Assembly: GCA_002337125.1 (NCBI GenBank)
Contig: DDFJ01000004.1
Span: forward strand, 1,601,889-1,665,888
Length of the DNA: 64,000 nt
Direction of reading: 5' to 3'
Source: Chitinophagaceae bacterium UBA1931
GTDB taxonomy: Bacteria; Bacteroidota; Bacteroidia; Chitinophagales; Chitinophagaceae
Shown here: one piece after another, positions 43,147 through 51,436 of the stretch
Layout of the letters: every line of letters begins with the position of its first letter
Position numbering within the stretch: position 1 is the stretch's first letter
Program-made: the position numbers and the translations under genes
Notes under the pieces: generated by a model
Told to the model about the DNA's origin: nothing
The model's database searches: none
Seen by the model: the letters and a program-made list of their open reading frames with translations, nothing else

Positions 43147-44973
43147 TTAGTCGTGTGTTTCGGATGCCAGTTGGTACACTTTGGGCGAACGCCACAATGC
43201 ACTCAGCAGTAATTCACGCATGTACATGAATTCTTTTGGCATACGATCGTACAGTTTTTCAAACAACTCTTCGTGACCAAGTAATTCCTGTTTCCACAGT
43301 TCACGGTCAACCAGCATGAGTTCGTTGAATTGTTCTTTAGGGAAATCTAAACCTGTCCAGTCCATATCGGCATAACGTGGTCTCCAGCCAATGGGGCATT
43401 CAACAGCGCTTGCATTTCCTTTGCAACGGTTAACGATCCATTTCAACACACGCATGTTTTCGCCAAAGCCAGGCCAGATGAATTCGCCTTTAGCATTTTT
43501 GCGGAACCAGTTTACACCGAAAATACGTGGAGCATTTGGAAGGTCACGGCCAAACTGTAACCAATGGTTAAAGTAATCGCCCATGTGATAACCCATGAAT
43601 GGTAACATTGCAAACGGATCTCTTCTTACTTTACCAAGTTCACCAAATGCAGCAGCTGTCATTTCGCTACCCATTGTTGCAGCCAGGTATACACCAAAGC
43701 TCCAGCTGAGTGACTGATAAACTAAAGGAACAGTGCTTCCTCTTCTTCCGCCAAATACGAACGCTGTGATTTCAACGCCGGCAGGATTATCCCAATCTGA
43801 ATCAATGGCAGGGTTTTGGTAAGCAGGCGCTGTAAAGCGGCTGTTAGGATGTGCTGCAGGTTTGCCACTGTTTTTATCGTAAGGTTCGCCATGCCAGTCG
43901 ATCAATCCATCAGGAATTTCTTTGGTCATACCTTCCCACCATACATCGCCATCAGGAGTAACAGCTACGTTTGTGAAGATGGTATCAGACTTAATAGAAA
44001 GCATTGCGTTTGGATTTGTTTTGGCATTTGTACCGGGAGCAACTCCAAAGTATCCTGCTTCGGGGTTGATGGCACGTAAATGACCTTCAACATCTTTATG
44101 AATCCATGCAATATCATCACCAACTGTTGTTACTTTCCATCCATCGAGTTCTTTTGGAGGAATCATCATTGCAAAGTTGGTTTTACCACATGCACTTGGG
44201 AATGCAGCAGCGATATATGTTTTTTCTTTTTCAGGATTTTCAACACCAAGAATCAGCATGTGTTCTGCAAGCCAGCCTTCATCACGACCCATTACAGATG
44301 CAATACGGAGAGCGAAACATTTTTTACCAAGTAAGGCATTACCACCGTAACCACTACCGTAAGAAATAATCAATCTTTCTTCAGGGAAGTGAGAGATGTA
44401 TTTTACTGTTGGGTTACAAGGCCATTTCACATCCTGCTGACCAGCTTCGAGCGGAGCACCTAATGTGTGTAAACATTTTACCCATTCGCCATCGAGGTAA
44501 GGAACTACATCTTTACCCATGCGTGTCATAATACGCATGTTGATTACTACATATTCACTATCGGTTATTTGTACACCATAACGTGAATAAGCAGAACCTA
44601 CAGGACCCATACAAAAAGGAATAACATACATGGTTCTTCCTTTCATACATCCTACAGTAAGTTCATCAAGAATTCCTTTCATTTTAGAAGGTTCCATCCA
44701 GTTGTTGGTTGGGCCTGCATCCTGCTTGCGTTTGCTGCATATATATGTACGGTCTTCTACACGGGCAACATCACTTGGATCACTGAAACAAGCGAAACTG
44801 TTTGGACGCTTTTCAGGATTAAGCTTAATAAATGTTCCCTTATCAACCAGCTGCTGACATAAACTATCATACTCTTCTTGTGAGCCGTCGCACCAATGCA
44901 CGGCTTCTGGCTGAAAATGTTTCTGCATACTTTCAACCCAATCTTTCAAATCTGTTTTAACTGTTGCTATCAT
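43147..44973 (-). CDS. pckG: Phosphoenolpyruvate carboxykinase (GTP)
   Basis: 608 residues, normal for the GTP-dependent enzyme (the ATP form is about 540). Kinase-1 loop: AAFPSACGKTNFAM at about 255-268, with the hyper-reactive Cys. Metal and substrate residues include GDDIAWIHKD, and EAGYFGVAPGTNAKTNPN; FGGRRGSTVPLVYQS forms part of the PEP site, and guanine-binding FGVNWFRKN is near the C-terminus. It converts oxaloacetate + GTP to PEP, the entry to gluconeogenesis. A -33/-7 type promoter candidate lies just upstream. Confidence 0.97.
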   Translation of the reverse strand: MIATVKTDLKDWVESMQKHFQPEAVHWCDGSQEEYDSLCQQLVDKGTFIKLNPEKRPNSFACFSDPSDVARVEDRTYICSKRKQDAGPTNNWMEPSKMKGILDELTVGCMKGRTMYVIPFCMGPVGSAYSRYGVQITDSEYVVINMRIMTRMGKDVVPYLDGEWVKCLHTLGAPLEAGQQDVKWPCNPTVKYISHFPEERLIISYGSGYGGNALLGKKCFALRIASVMGRDEGWLAEHMLILGVENPEKEKTYIAAAFPSACGKTNFAMMIPPKELDGWKVTTVGDDIAWIHKDVEGHLRAINPEAGYFGVAPGTNAKTNPNAMLSIKSDTIFTNVAVTPDGDVWWEGMTKEIPDGLIDWHGEPYDKNSGKPAAHPNSRFTAPAYQNPAIDSDWDNPAGVEITAFVFGGRRGSTVPLVYQSLSWSFGVYLAATMGSEMTAAAFGELGKVRRDPFAMLPFMGYHMGDYFNHWLQFGRDLPNAPRIFGVNWFRKNAKGEFIWPGFGENMRVLKWIVNRCKGNASAVECPIGWRPRYADMDWTGLDFPKEQFNELMLVDRELWKQELLGHEELFEKLYDRMPKEFMYMRELLLSALWRSPKVYQLASETHD

Positions 44974-44994
44974 ATTCTTTAAATTGATTTATGC

Positions 44995-45026
44995 CCAAAA
45001 TAAGGCGAGTAAAATTGAATAACAAA
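44995..45026 (-). promoter_or_regulatory. Candidate promoter of pckG
   Basis: On the minus strand: TTTG (45023-45026), 20-nt spacer, TATTTTGG (44995-45002; one mismatch to TAnnTTTG). It ends 21 nt before the pckG ATG. Confidence 0.5.
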
Positions 45027-45195
45027 TTTGTACAGCTGCAAGATTACTGCACAATAGAAAATTGATGAATGAGAAGAATCAGTGCCATTTCTAATCACAA
45101 TTAGTTTCTGTGTTGAAGTGCCAGAGAATCAACAGCTCACAACCAATTTGTTAATACAAAAAATAAAAGCAATTTTTGCTAACGAACAGTAAGTT

Positions 45196-45750
45196 ATGAC
45201 AGGATCATTAGTATCAATATGGTGGAAACTGAAAGGCTGGAAGGTTAGCGGAACATTTCCCGCAAACGTTCCCAAAATGGTTATTGCTGTTGGCCCGCAT
45301 ACGAGTGCATGGGATATTGTTGTGGGCATGGCAGCAAGAAAAATTATTCCAATAGAGAATGCTTTATACCTTGGAAAAAAAGAATTGTTCGACGGGCCTT
45401 TCGGTTGGTTTTTCAGAGCTACAGGTGGCACACCTGTTGATCGTTTCTCATCTAACGGTGCGGTACAACAGGTAGCTGAAAAATTTAAACAGTATGATGT
45501 GATAAGGTTAGCAATGAGCCCGGAAGGAACAAGAAAAAAAGTTGATAAACTGCGTACAGGTTTTTATTATATAGCTAAAGAAGCTAACGTGCCGATATTG
45601 CTGGCAGGTTTTGATTTCAAAAAACGTGAAGTAATTTTTGGTGAATTGTTTTATCCTTCAAACGAAGAAGAAGATTTTAAAAAAATTAAAATCTTCTTCT
45701 CAACCATTGAAGGAAAAAATCCTGAAAAAGGAATGCAGCATTTGTCTTAG
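45196..45750 (+). CDS. 1-acyl-glycerol-3-phosphate acyltransferase-like (PlsC) protein
   Basis: 184 residues, shorter than typical PlsC (240). Motif I HTSAWD (Hx4D), the second motif around GWFFRATGGTPVDR, and motif III MSPEGTRKK are present; motif IV is NVPILLAGFD. It should transfer acyl groups at the membrane surface, to lysophospholipid or a related acceptor. The start at 45196 is the first ATG after the divergent pckG promoter. Its stop overlaps the stop of the convergent SRPBCC gene. Confidence 0.88.
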   Translation: MTGSLVSIWWKLKGWKVSGTFPANVPKMVIAVGPHTSAWDIVVGMAARKIIPIENALYLGKKELFDGPFGWFFRATGGTPVDRFSSNGAVQQVAEKFKQYDVIRLAMSPEGTRKKVDKLRTGFYYIAKEANVPILLAGFDFKKREVIFGELFYPSNEEEDFKKIKIFFSTIEGKNPEKGMQHLS

Positions 45751-46205
45751 CTGTTTTCGGCAATTGCTTTTATCTGTACAAGAATGGGATTCCAGCCTTC
45801 ACCATTGTTATAACTGTCGGCATATCGTTTTTCGCCTTCAGCAACTGTTTCAAAACCTTTTTGTGTAACGGTTAATGTTGTTGTTCCGTTTTCTTCGCTG
45901 AGCAAATAGTTAACTGTTAAATAATTTTCCGGCACATCTAGTATTGCAGGATTGTTGGGATCGATAACAGTATAAACCAACAGCTGAGCAGGAACAATTT
46001 CCTGAATGAATCCTTTTACAAAAACCATTTGTACTCCTTCATATTCACCACGCCATAATAATTCATCGCCCACATTCCAGCTGCTCACTGTTTCGCAGCC
46101 AAACATGTATTTCTTTGTTTGCTGTGGATTGACAAGTACATCCCACACAACTGATGCAGGTGCGTTGATTAAAATTTCGTTGCGGATAATTAATTCGTTC
46201 GACAT
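45747..46205 (-). CDS. SRPBCC (AHSA1-like) domain protein
   Basis: 152 residues. START/Bet v 1-like fold: NEILINAPASVVWDVLVNPQQTKKY start, then a lipophilic cavity and a closing C-terminal helix WNPILVQIKAIAE. AHSA1-type proteins bind hydrophobic ligands. The gene follows DinB at 21 nt on the same strand and overlaps the convergent acyltransferase stop by 4 nt. Confidence 0.88.
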   Translation of the reverse strand: MSNELIIRNEILINAPASVVWDVLVNPQQTKKYMFGCETVSSWNVGDELLWRGEYEGVQMVFVKGFIQEIVPAQLLVYTVIDPNNPAILDVPENYLTVNYLLSEENGTTTLTVTQKGFETVAEGEKRYADSYNNGEGWNPILVQIKAIAENS

Positions 46206-46226
46206 GTTTAGTTTGATTTTGAAACA

Positions 46227-46724
46227 TTAAAATCCTTTGTCATCAGCACTTGGTCCGTAGCTGCCGGGGATTGGTACATTTAATAAACGAAGATATACAC
46301 CAAGCTGTGCACGGTGATGAACAATCTGGCTGTAAGACATACGTATTACTTCACCTTTTTCGCTTTCACTGTAAATGGCATCACCTTCACGCAATGTCCA
46401 CATGGGCAGTAAATCTTCATCTGTTGCTTTTTGCAGTTCCGCTTTTCCTTCTGCAAGGCATTTTTCAAAATAATCCAGCAACTCTTTTGTGTTGTTAATC
46501 ACTACGGGGTTGTAAGGGTTGTTGGCAAAATCAAGCCCATCAGTTGTAAGAGCCATGCTTACCCATGTTGGAAGTTCAGCAATATGTGTTGCAAGTCGCT
46601 GAATCGTCATACTTTTTTCATGAGGCTTCCATCCGAATTTATCATCAGGAACTCTTGATAACATTTTACGTGTTGTGGCAGCTTCCTGCTCCATTTCTTT
46701 TACAAGTCGTTGAACGGTTGTCAT
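46227..46724 (-). CDS. DinB-family protein
   Basis: 165 residues from the ATG at 46724; the 16 upstream in-frame residues look non-family. A four-helix bundle with three likely metal-binding His is visible: RLATHIAELPTW, and the IVHHRAQLGVYLRLL helix; it ends with VPIPGSYGPSADD, a motif common in Bacteroidota DinB proteins. Members include thiol S-transferases (bacillithiol/mycothiol types), but the substrate here is unknown. Next to an SRPBCC protein and a YafY regulator. Confidence 0.87.
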   Translation of the reverse strand: MTTVQRLVKEMEQEAATTRKMLSRVPDDKFGWKPHEKSMTIQRLATHIAELPTWVSMALTTDGLDFANNPYNPVVINNTKELLDYFEKCLAEGKAELQKATDEDLLPMWTLREGDAIYSESEKGEVIRMSYSQIVHHRAQLGVYLRLLNVPIPGSYGPSADDKGF

Positions 46725-46794
46725 TGTTATTTCTTTTTGGTGTTGAGCAAAGAAATAAACGATCACTGACAACCCTATGGCAGTGCTAAAAAAA

Positions 46795-47484
46795 TTAATA
46801 TTTAACCGGTAATTGCTGCATGTATTCGCCCAGCTGAATATGATTTTTTTTGCGGAAGGGATCAGATGTTGTTTTTAAATCAACAATGGAACTTACCCTG
46901 AAATCCCTGTATTCATTTCGTTTATAACACCAGGCAATCAGGTGCCAGTTGTACGCATAAAAGATCAAGCCAAGCGGTTCAGCTTTTCGTTTGCTGGTAA
47001 TGCCTTCTTTGTTTTTGTACGTAAACTCAATGATATGTTTATTAGAGATGGCTGTTTGCAAAGGCGAAAGATAATTTACTTCAGGGGCCACCATATAACT
47101 TGTTTGCAGACGTATATGCTCCTGCAACAAATCCATTTGTTCTTTTTGTGTAGAACGCATCACTGATTTGATTTTATCAAGTCCGGAAGAGTAATGCTTA
47201 AAAGTTGTTTTATCGGAGAACCGTTCAACAACTGCATTCATCAGCAGAAATGCATTGGCTTCTTCAGGTGTAAATGAAACGGGTGGCAGAAAAAATCCCT
47301 GCACCAGGAAATAACCTTTGCCCTGTTCAAAGCTCACCGGTATTCCCTGTTCAGCAATGGCTTTTACATCCCTGTAAACGGTACGGATGCTGATGTTGTA
47401 TTTCTCTGCAATCCTTTCAGCAGTTACATATTTTTTTGATTGCAGCGTGGTGATGATTCCCAGCAGTCGGTCGATGCGGTTCAT
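46795..47484 (-). CDS. YafY-type HTH/WYL-domain transcriptional regulator
   Basis: 229 residues from ATG at 47484 (MNRIDRLLGIITTL); the four earlier residues are dispensable. An N-terminal DeoR/HTH_11 domain (about 5-60, YVTAERIAEKYNISIRTVYRD) is followed by a WYL domain (about 130-215) with LIFYAYNWHLIAWC and YRDFRVSSI. WYL regulators sense small ligands or nucleic acid. It precedes DinB and SRPBCC on the same strand, likely controlling them. A short gap (17 nt) separates it from the asparaginase gene. Confidence 0.9.
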   Translation of the reverse strand: MNRIDRLLGIITTLQSKKYVTAERIAEKYNISIRTVYRDVKAIAEQGIPVSFEQGKGYFLVQGFFLPPVSFTPEEANAFLLMNAVVERFSDKTTFKHYSSGLDKIKSVMRSTQKEQMDLLQEHIRLQTSYMVAPEVNYLSPLQTAISNKHIIEFTYKNKEGITSKRKAEPLGLIFYAYNWHLIAWCYKRNEYRDFRVSSIVDLKTTSDPFRKKNHIQLGEYMQQLPVKY

Positions 47485-47501
47485 GGCTAACAGCAATTAA
47501 A

Positions 47502-47990
47502 TTATTTCACTTCTTCAAACATACCTGTCTGTTTGTTCTTGCGCACATTATCCCAGTTAAAATATCTTCCGTTCATTGCAACATAAACACCGGCAGGTAA
47601 GGTTTGGGCAAATGCCAACGCACTTCCCAGGTTAAACAAACCATCACTACTACCAAATTTGATCGGAATCATTGCACCCGTAAGCACAACAGTTTTATCT
47701 TTTACTTTACCGGCAATTACTTTTGCTGTTTCAGCCATAGTATCTGTACCATGTGTAATTACAATCTGGTTTTCTTCGCACTGGTTACATTGATGGACGA
47801 TCAGTTCCCTGTCTTCAGCACTCATTTCAAGACTATCAATCATCATCAGGGTTCTTATTTCCACATCAACACGACAGCGGCCCATGTCAAGCAAATCGTG
47901 CATATGCGTATCATTGAAATAAAGCTGACCAGTAATTTCATTGTATTCTTTATCAAAGGTTCCACCTGTTATAAAAATCCGGACTGACAT
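47502..47990 (-). CDS. Single-domain L-asparaginase-like protein
   Basis: 162 residues, about half of a usual L-asparaginase (320-350). It contains only the N-terminal catalytic domain: Thr11 in FITGGTFDKEY, the second Thr-Asp in ITHGTDTMAETA, and Lys-region VVLTGAMIPIK. There is no trace of the C-terminal domain; the stop is at a natural end after FEEVK and the next gene begins 17 nt on. Short asparaginase-domain proteins are a known, poorly studied group, so I do not call it a truncation. Activity uncertain. Confidence 0.85.
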   Translation of the reverse strand: MSVRIFITGGTFDKEYNEITGQLYFNDTHMHDLLDMGRCRVDVEIRTLMMIDSLEMSAEDRELIVHQCNQCEENQIVITHGTDTMAETAKVIAGKVKDKTVVLTGAMIPIKFGSSDGLFNLGSALAFAQTLPAGVYVAMNGRYFNWDNVRKNKQTGMFEEVK

Positions 47991-48043
47991 GATTTAAATT
48001 TTGAGTGAAATTAATAAAACTGTCCGCTAAAAAAGTTGAAGTA

Positions 48044-48070
48044 CAAAAAAAGGCTGCCTGCGGCAGCCTT
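48044..48070 (-). terminator. Rho-independent terminator after the LuxR-type regulator
   Basis: AAGGCTGCC (48050-48058) pairs with GGCAGCCTT (48062-48070); seven T follow on the minus strand. Confidence 0.93.
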
Positions 48071-48092
48071 GTATCTTTAAACCGGTTGATTG

Positions 48093-48731
48093 TTAGATAA
48101 CCAGTCCTGAAGTGTTAATGTAGTTCACCAGTGCGGCACTGTTCTTCAGGTTCAGCTTCTTCAGAATATTATGCCTGTGTACTTCCACTGTTTTAAGTGA
48201 AATATTCAGCTCCTGGGAAATTTCTTTTGAAGAAAGACCTTGTTTGATATACTTAATTACATCCAGCTCTCTTGTTGAAAGAGAATTGGCACCTGAAGTA
48301 TTTTCTTCTTCAAATACCTGCTCAGATAAAATGGTTTTGATTTCACTGCACACATAGCGGCGGCCCTGACTTACTTCAACAATAGCATCGAACATTTCCT
48401 GCTGTGGTGAGTTTTTGGTTACATAACCCATAGCTCCCATCTTCAGCAATTTTTTTGCATAAGCTGGTTGCGAGTGCATGGAAACACCAATGATTTTAGT
48501 TGAAGGCGAAAACTTACGGATCTGCTCCGTTGCCTCTATGCCATTTACAGGATCCATGTTAATATCTAGCAGAGCAATCTTTGGTCGAAGTTTGGTTGCG
48601 ATTTCAATTGCCTCCTGTCCGTTACTACATTGGGCAACCACACTAAAACGAGGGTCTGAGTTTAATATAAAACTCCATGTTTCCCTGATCAGCTTATGAT
48701 CATCAGCTATTAAAACTGTAATCTTATCCAT
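48093..48731 (-). CDS. NarL/LuxR-family response regulator
   Basis: 212 residues. Receiver domain with Asp10-Asp11 and phospho-acceptor Asp56 (IALLDINMD), Ser/Thr and Lys (VTKNSPQ). C-terminal LuxR HTH (about 145-205): LSTRELDVIKYIKQGLSSKE and the ISLKTVEVHRHNILKKL recognition helix. It starts 18 nt after the stop of the PAS histidine kinase, so they form one system. It ends just before a strong terminator. Target genes unknown. Confidence 0.95.
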   Translation of the reverse strand: MDKITVLIADDHKLIRETWSFILNSDPRFSVVAQCSNGQEAIEIATKLRPKIALLDINMDPVNGIEATEQIRKFSPSTKIIGVSMHSQPAYAKKLLKMGAMGYVTKNSPQQEMFDAIVEVSQGRRYVCSEIKTILSEQVFEEENTSGANSLSTRELDVIKYIKQGLSSKEISQELNISLKTVEVHRHNILKKLNLKNSAALVNYINTSGLVI

Positions 48732-48749
48732 TTTTATAAATTTATATAT

Positions 48750-50555
48750 TTAAATGTTAATCGGAATTTTCACTGTTAATTTACATCCTTTACCTGGTTC
48801 TGTCAAGATATCTGCTTTTCCGCCCATCAACTCTGCCCTGCTTCGCATGTTTTTCAGTCCCAAACCCGGTTTGATTTTATTAATATCAAAACCAATTCCA
48901 TCATCAGTAACCATTAAATGTATTTTGTTATTTTCCTCAAACAAATCAATTTCAATTTTTTCTGCAGACGCATACTTTATAATATTACTGATTTGTTCTT
49001 GCAAAATACGATACAAAGTAAGTTTTAATTTTTTATTCATCAGCTCTTCAATATCATCTGAAGCTGCAAACTCAATTTTTATATTACCAAACGATTGAAA
49101 GTTCTCTGCCAGGTCATTTATTGTCGCAACCAAACCCAGATCGATGATACTTGATGGAACAAGCGATTTGGATAAAGCCCTTATTTCTGAAATAACGCTA
49201 TTTATCTGTTGTACGCTGGTTTTTATCAGATCATTTTCATCACTGTTCTTAAAAGCAAACAATTCGAGGTACAGCTTGGTAGTCGTTAATAAATGACTCA
49301 CATTATCATGCAGCTCCTTACCTATTTCGGCTCTTTCACGTTCCTGCGCTTCTACTGCTGCCTGTGCAATTTCATTCTGCTTTTCTTTTTGCTTTAACAA
49401 CAACTGCTTTTCCAGCAGTTTTCGCCCGGTAATATCAATACCATAACCAATTACCTGTTCAACCTTATTATCGCTGTTTGTAACAGGATACCATTTTCTT
49501 AATACATACTCTTCAGTTCCATCTGGCTTTATAATCCGCTCTTCATATTCATTTGGCTTCAGTGTGGCAATGGCTTTATTAAATTTTGCTCTTCGTTCTT
49601 TTGCTATCCGCATGGGCTTTTTACGGTAAACACAATAGTCTTCATCACGTTTGCCAATGATCCAATTCCTTAAATGATCATCTTTAATTCCTTTTGGATT
49701 CACAAACAGGTATTCATGTTTTGAATTGAAAACAGCAATATCGGCCGGGATATTATTGAGTATGCTTTCGTAAAACTTGCGCTGGTCTTCCATATCCCTG
49801 AGCGAAACCTTGCTTTCCGTAATATCCTGCATACAACCAATTACTCTTACCGGATTTTTTTCATTATCAAAGAGCAGGTATGCTTTGTCGAACACAGTTG
49901 CAAAAGTTCCGTCCTTACGCTCAAAACGGTATTCACTAAACCAGAAACTTGTTTCATTCTGACTAATAAATTCATTAAACCCTGCAATCACTTGTTCTTT
50001 TTCATCAGGGTGAATATGATTTATCCAGAAGTCAAGAGCATCAGCACTATCAGTAAAATCATGTCCAAAAAGCAGTTTATAACTTTTTGTACAGGTAATT
50101 GTTCGATTGATGATATCAAAATCCCAAATAGCTTCGTTGGTTAGTTTTGTAATTACTTCATAACTATCGTTACTGATCTTCACCTGCAAATTTTCTTCTT
50201 GTGTATTTTCGTAACCTGTACATTCAATTTGCAGATGGTTACCAGCAACAGGCACAGCAACAAACCTCCATGAAGTTTCCCTACTGCTCTGTTCATTGCT
50301 TCCCATCCAAATAGTCAAAGGATAAACAAGTCCTGGATTTTGAATACAGTTTTCAATGGTTTCGTAAAATAATGCCTTGTCCTTAGGGTCGATAAAAAAG
50401 TCAAAGGGCTTTTGCTGAAGTGAATTGCTAATTAAAAAACTTTCTTTGAAACAATGATTAGCTGACACCAAGTTAAACCCATAACTCTCAAGCAGGGTAA
50501 AATATACCTTGCGGGATGATAAGATTGATTTTGGGAGGATTTCCTGATAGATCAT
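48750..50555 (-). CDS. PAS-domain sensor histidine kinase (NarX/HisKA_3 type)
   Basis: 601 residues from the ATG at 50555; a TTG five codons earlier is not needed. No signal peptide or membrane helix, so cytoplasmic. At least three PAS-like segments (about 10-110, 130-250, 255-390), two with a PAC-like end (ERKDGTFATVFDKAY; IIKPDGTEEYVLRKWYPV). HisKA_3 phospho-acceptor His416 in IGKELHDNVSHLL; HATPase_c about 505-600 with VTDDGIGFD and LGLKNMRSRAELMGG. Partner is the LuxR-type regulator 18 nt downstream. Ligand or redox signal unknown. Confidence 0.93.
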   Translation of the reverse strand: MIYQEILPKSILSSRKVYFTLLESYGFNLVSANHCFKESFLISNSLQQKPFDFFIDPKDKALFYETIENCIQNPGLVYPLTIWMGSNEQSSRETSWRFVAVPVAGNHLQIECTGYENTQEENLQVKISNDSYEVITKLTNEAIWDFDIINRTITCTKSYKLLFGHDFTDSADALDFWINHIHPDEKEQVIAGFNEFISQNETSFWFSEYRFERKDGTFATVFDKAYLLFDNEKNPVRVIGCMQDITESKVSLRDMEDQRKFYESILNNIPADIAVFNSKHEYLFVNPKGIKDDHLRNWIIGKRDEDYCVYRKKPMRIAKERRAKFNKAIATLKPNEYEERIIKPDGTEEYVLRKWYPVTNSDNKVEQVIGYGIDITGRKLLEKQLLLKQKEKQNEIAQAAVEAQERERAEIGKELHDNVSHLLTTTKLYLELFAFKNSDENDLIKTSVQQINSVISEIRALSKSLVPSSIIDLGLVATINDLAENFQSFGNIKIEFAASDDIEELMNKKLKLTLYRILQEQISNIIKYASAEKIEIDLFEENNKIHLMVTDDGIGFDINKIKPGLGLKNMRSRAELMGGKADILTEPGKGCKLTVKIPINI

Positions 50556-50865
50556 ATATATTGGAAACAAACAAATCTAAAACAAAACAAATATCTTTTT
50601 TGTAGTAAAAGATGTAATTCCGATTAGTAATTTCCCTATATGTTCAGGTAGTTATTTCTGAAATTTCCGCTAAATACAGCTGTTTTCCCTGAAACCTGAA
50701 ATAAGGGATTACAGGCCGCAAAACACCTGATTTTATTGAAAAACTCCGTTATTCAGGTCAGTTTTAAATTGCTTCAGACCCCGATATAAAATAAAATATA
50801 TCACCAAGCGTTTTTACGTAAATTGGAAAAAATCAAATTATCATAGAAATGTCATTTCCCTTTTT
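50556..50865. other. 310-nt gene-free stretch
   Basis: Between two divergent units. It contains the kinase promoter candidate near 50572; the rest is AT-rich with no convincing hairpin-plus-T-run, repeat copy or small gene. Confidence 0.5.
50572..50579 (-). promoter_or_regulatory. Candidate -7 box of the PAS kinase gene
   Basis: TAGATTTG on the minus strand fits TAnnTTTG, ending 16 nt before the ATG at 50555. No TTTG at -33. Confidence 0.4.
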
Positions 50866-51267
50866 ATGAAAACCAGACCAGTAAAGTTTATTTTACTTCT
50901 TTTACTTTTTTCTGCCTGCAGAAAACCAACTGATGCGCCAACCCTTAAAAGCGTTATTAAACAGGGCACATGGTATGTGAACCTTATGAAAGACAATAGC
51001 GTTACTTATACTTCAAATTACAAAGGATGGAAGTTCACTTTTAAAACAGATACAACCCTAACTGTTACTAATGGCATTGACAGCTGTAATGGAACATGGA
51101 GAGAAGATGTAGACAGGGAAAAATTTCTGCTCAACATTCAAACATCAAATATGTCGCTGATCTGGATAAGCCAGGAATGGGATATCACTCTTAAAAACCC
51201 CGGCAGGGTGGTTTTTATGGACAATAAGTACAGCCCGTCAATGGAACTGCAACTGACCAAATATTAA
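50866..51267 (+). CDS. Small lipoprotein, lipocalin-like
   Basis: 133 residues. Lipobox LFSAC with Cys18. The remainder resembles short lipocalin-like or META-like beta-sandwich proteins of Bacteroidota (KQGTWYVNLMKD start, GWKFTFKTDTTLTVT strand pair, NGTWREDVDREKF). No catalytic residues. It stands alone, 169 nt upstream of the amidohydrolase pair. Family assignment tentative. Confidence 0.7.
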   Translation: MKTRPVKFILLLLLFSACRKPTDAPTLKSVIKQGTWYVNLMKDNSVTYTSNYKGWKFTFKTDTTLTVTNGIDSCNGTWREDVDREKFLLNIQTSNMSLIWISQEWDITLKNPGRVVFMDNKYSPSMELQLTKY

Positions 51268-51436
51268 TTGCAACCGCTGTCAATTCAACAATAGTTGGTT
51301 CTTTCAATCACACCTGCTTAATTCAGCAACTTCTCCGGCTTTTTTCACTTTACTATTATCCACTCATCCTTTCTTTGATTTACGAAAACGATTTTCATTT
51401 AACTTAAGCGCTTATTACTAAATCAACTTTGCAAAC

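Noticed and set aside
43026..43229. 67-codon plus-strand ORF near the pckG end
   Set aside because: It contains the pckG terminator and the 3' end of pckG; no family resemblance.
45745..45752. Overlapping convergent stops of the acyltransferase and SRPBCC genes as a frameshift or error
   Set aside because: Both proteins end at natural family ends; a 4-nt convergent overlap is common in compact genomes.
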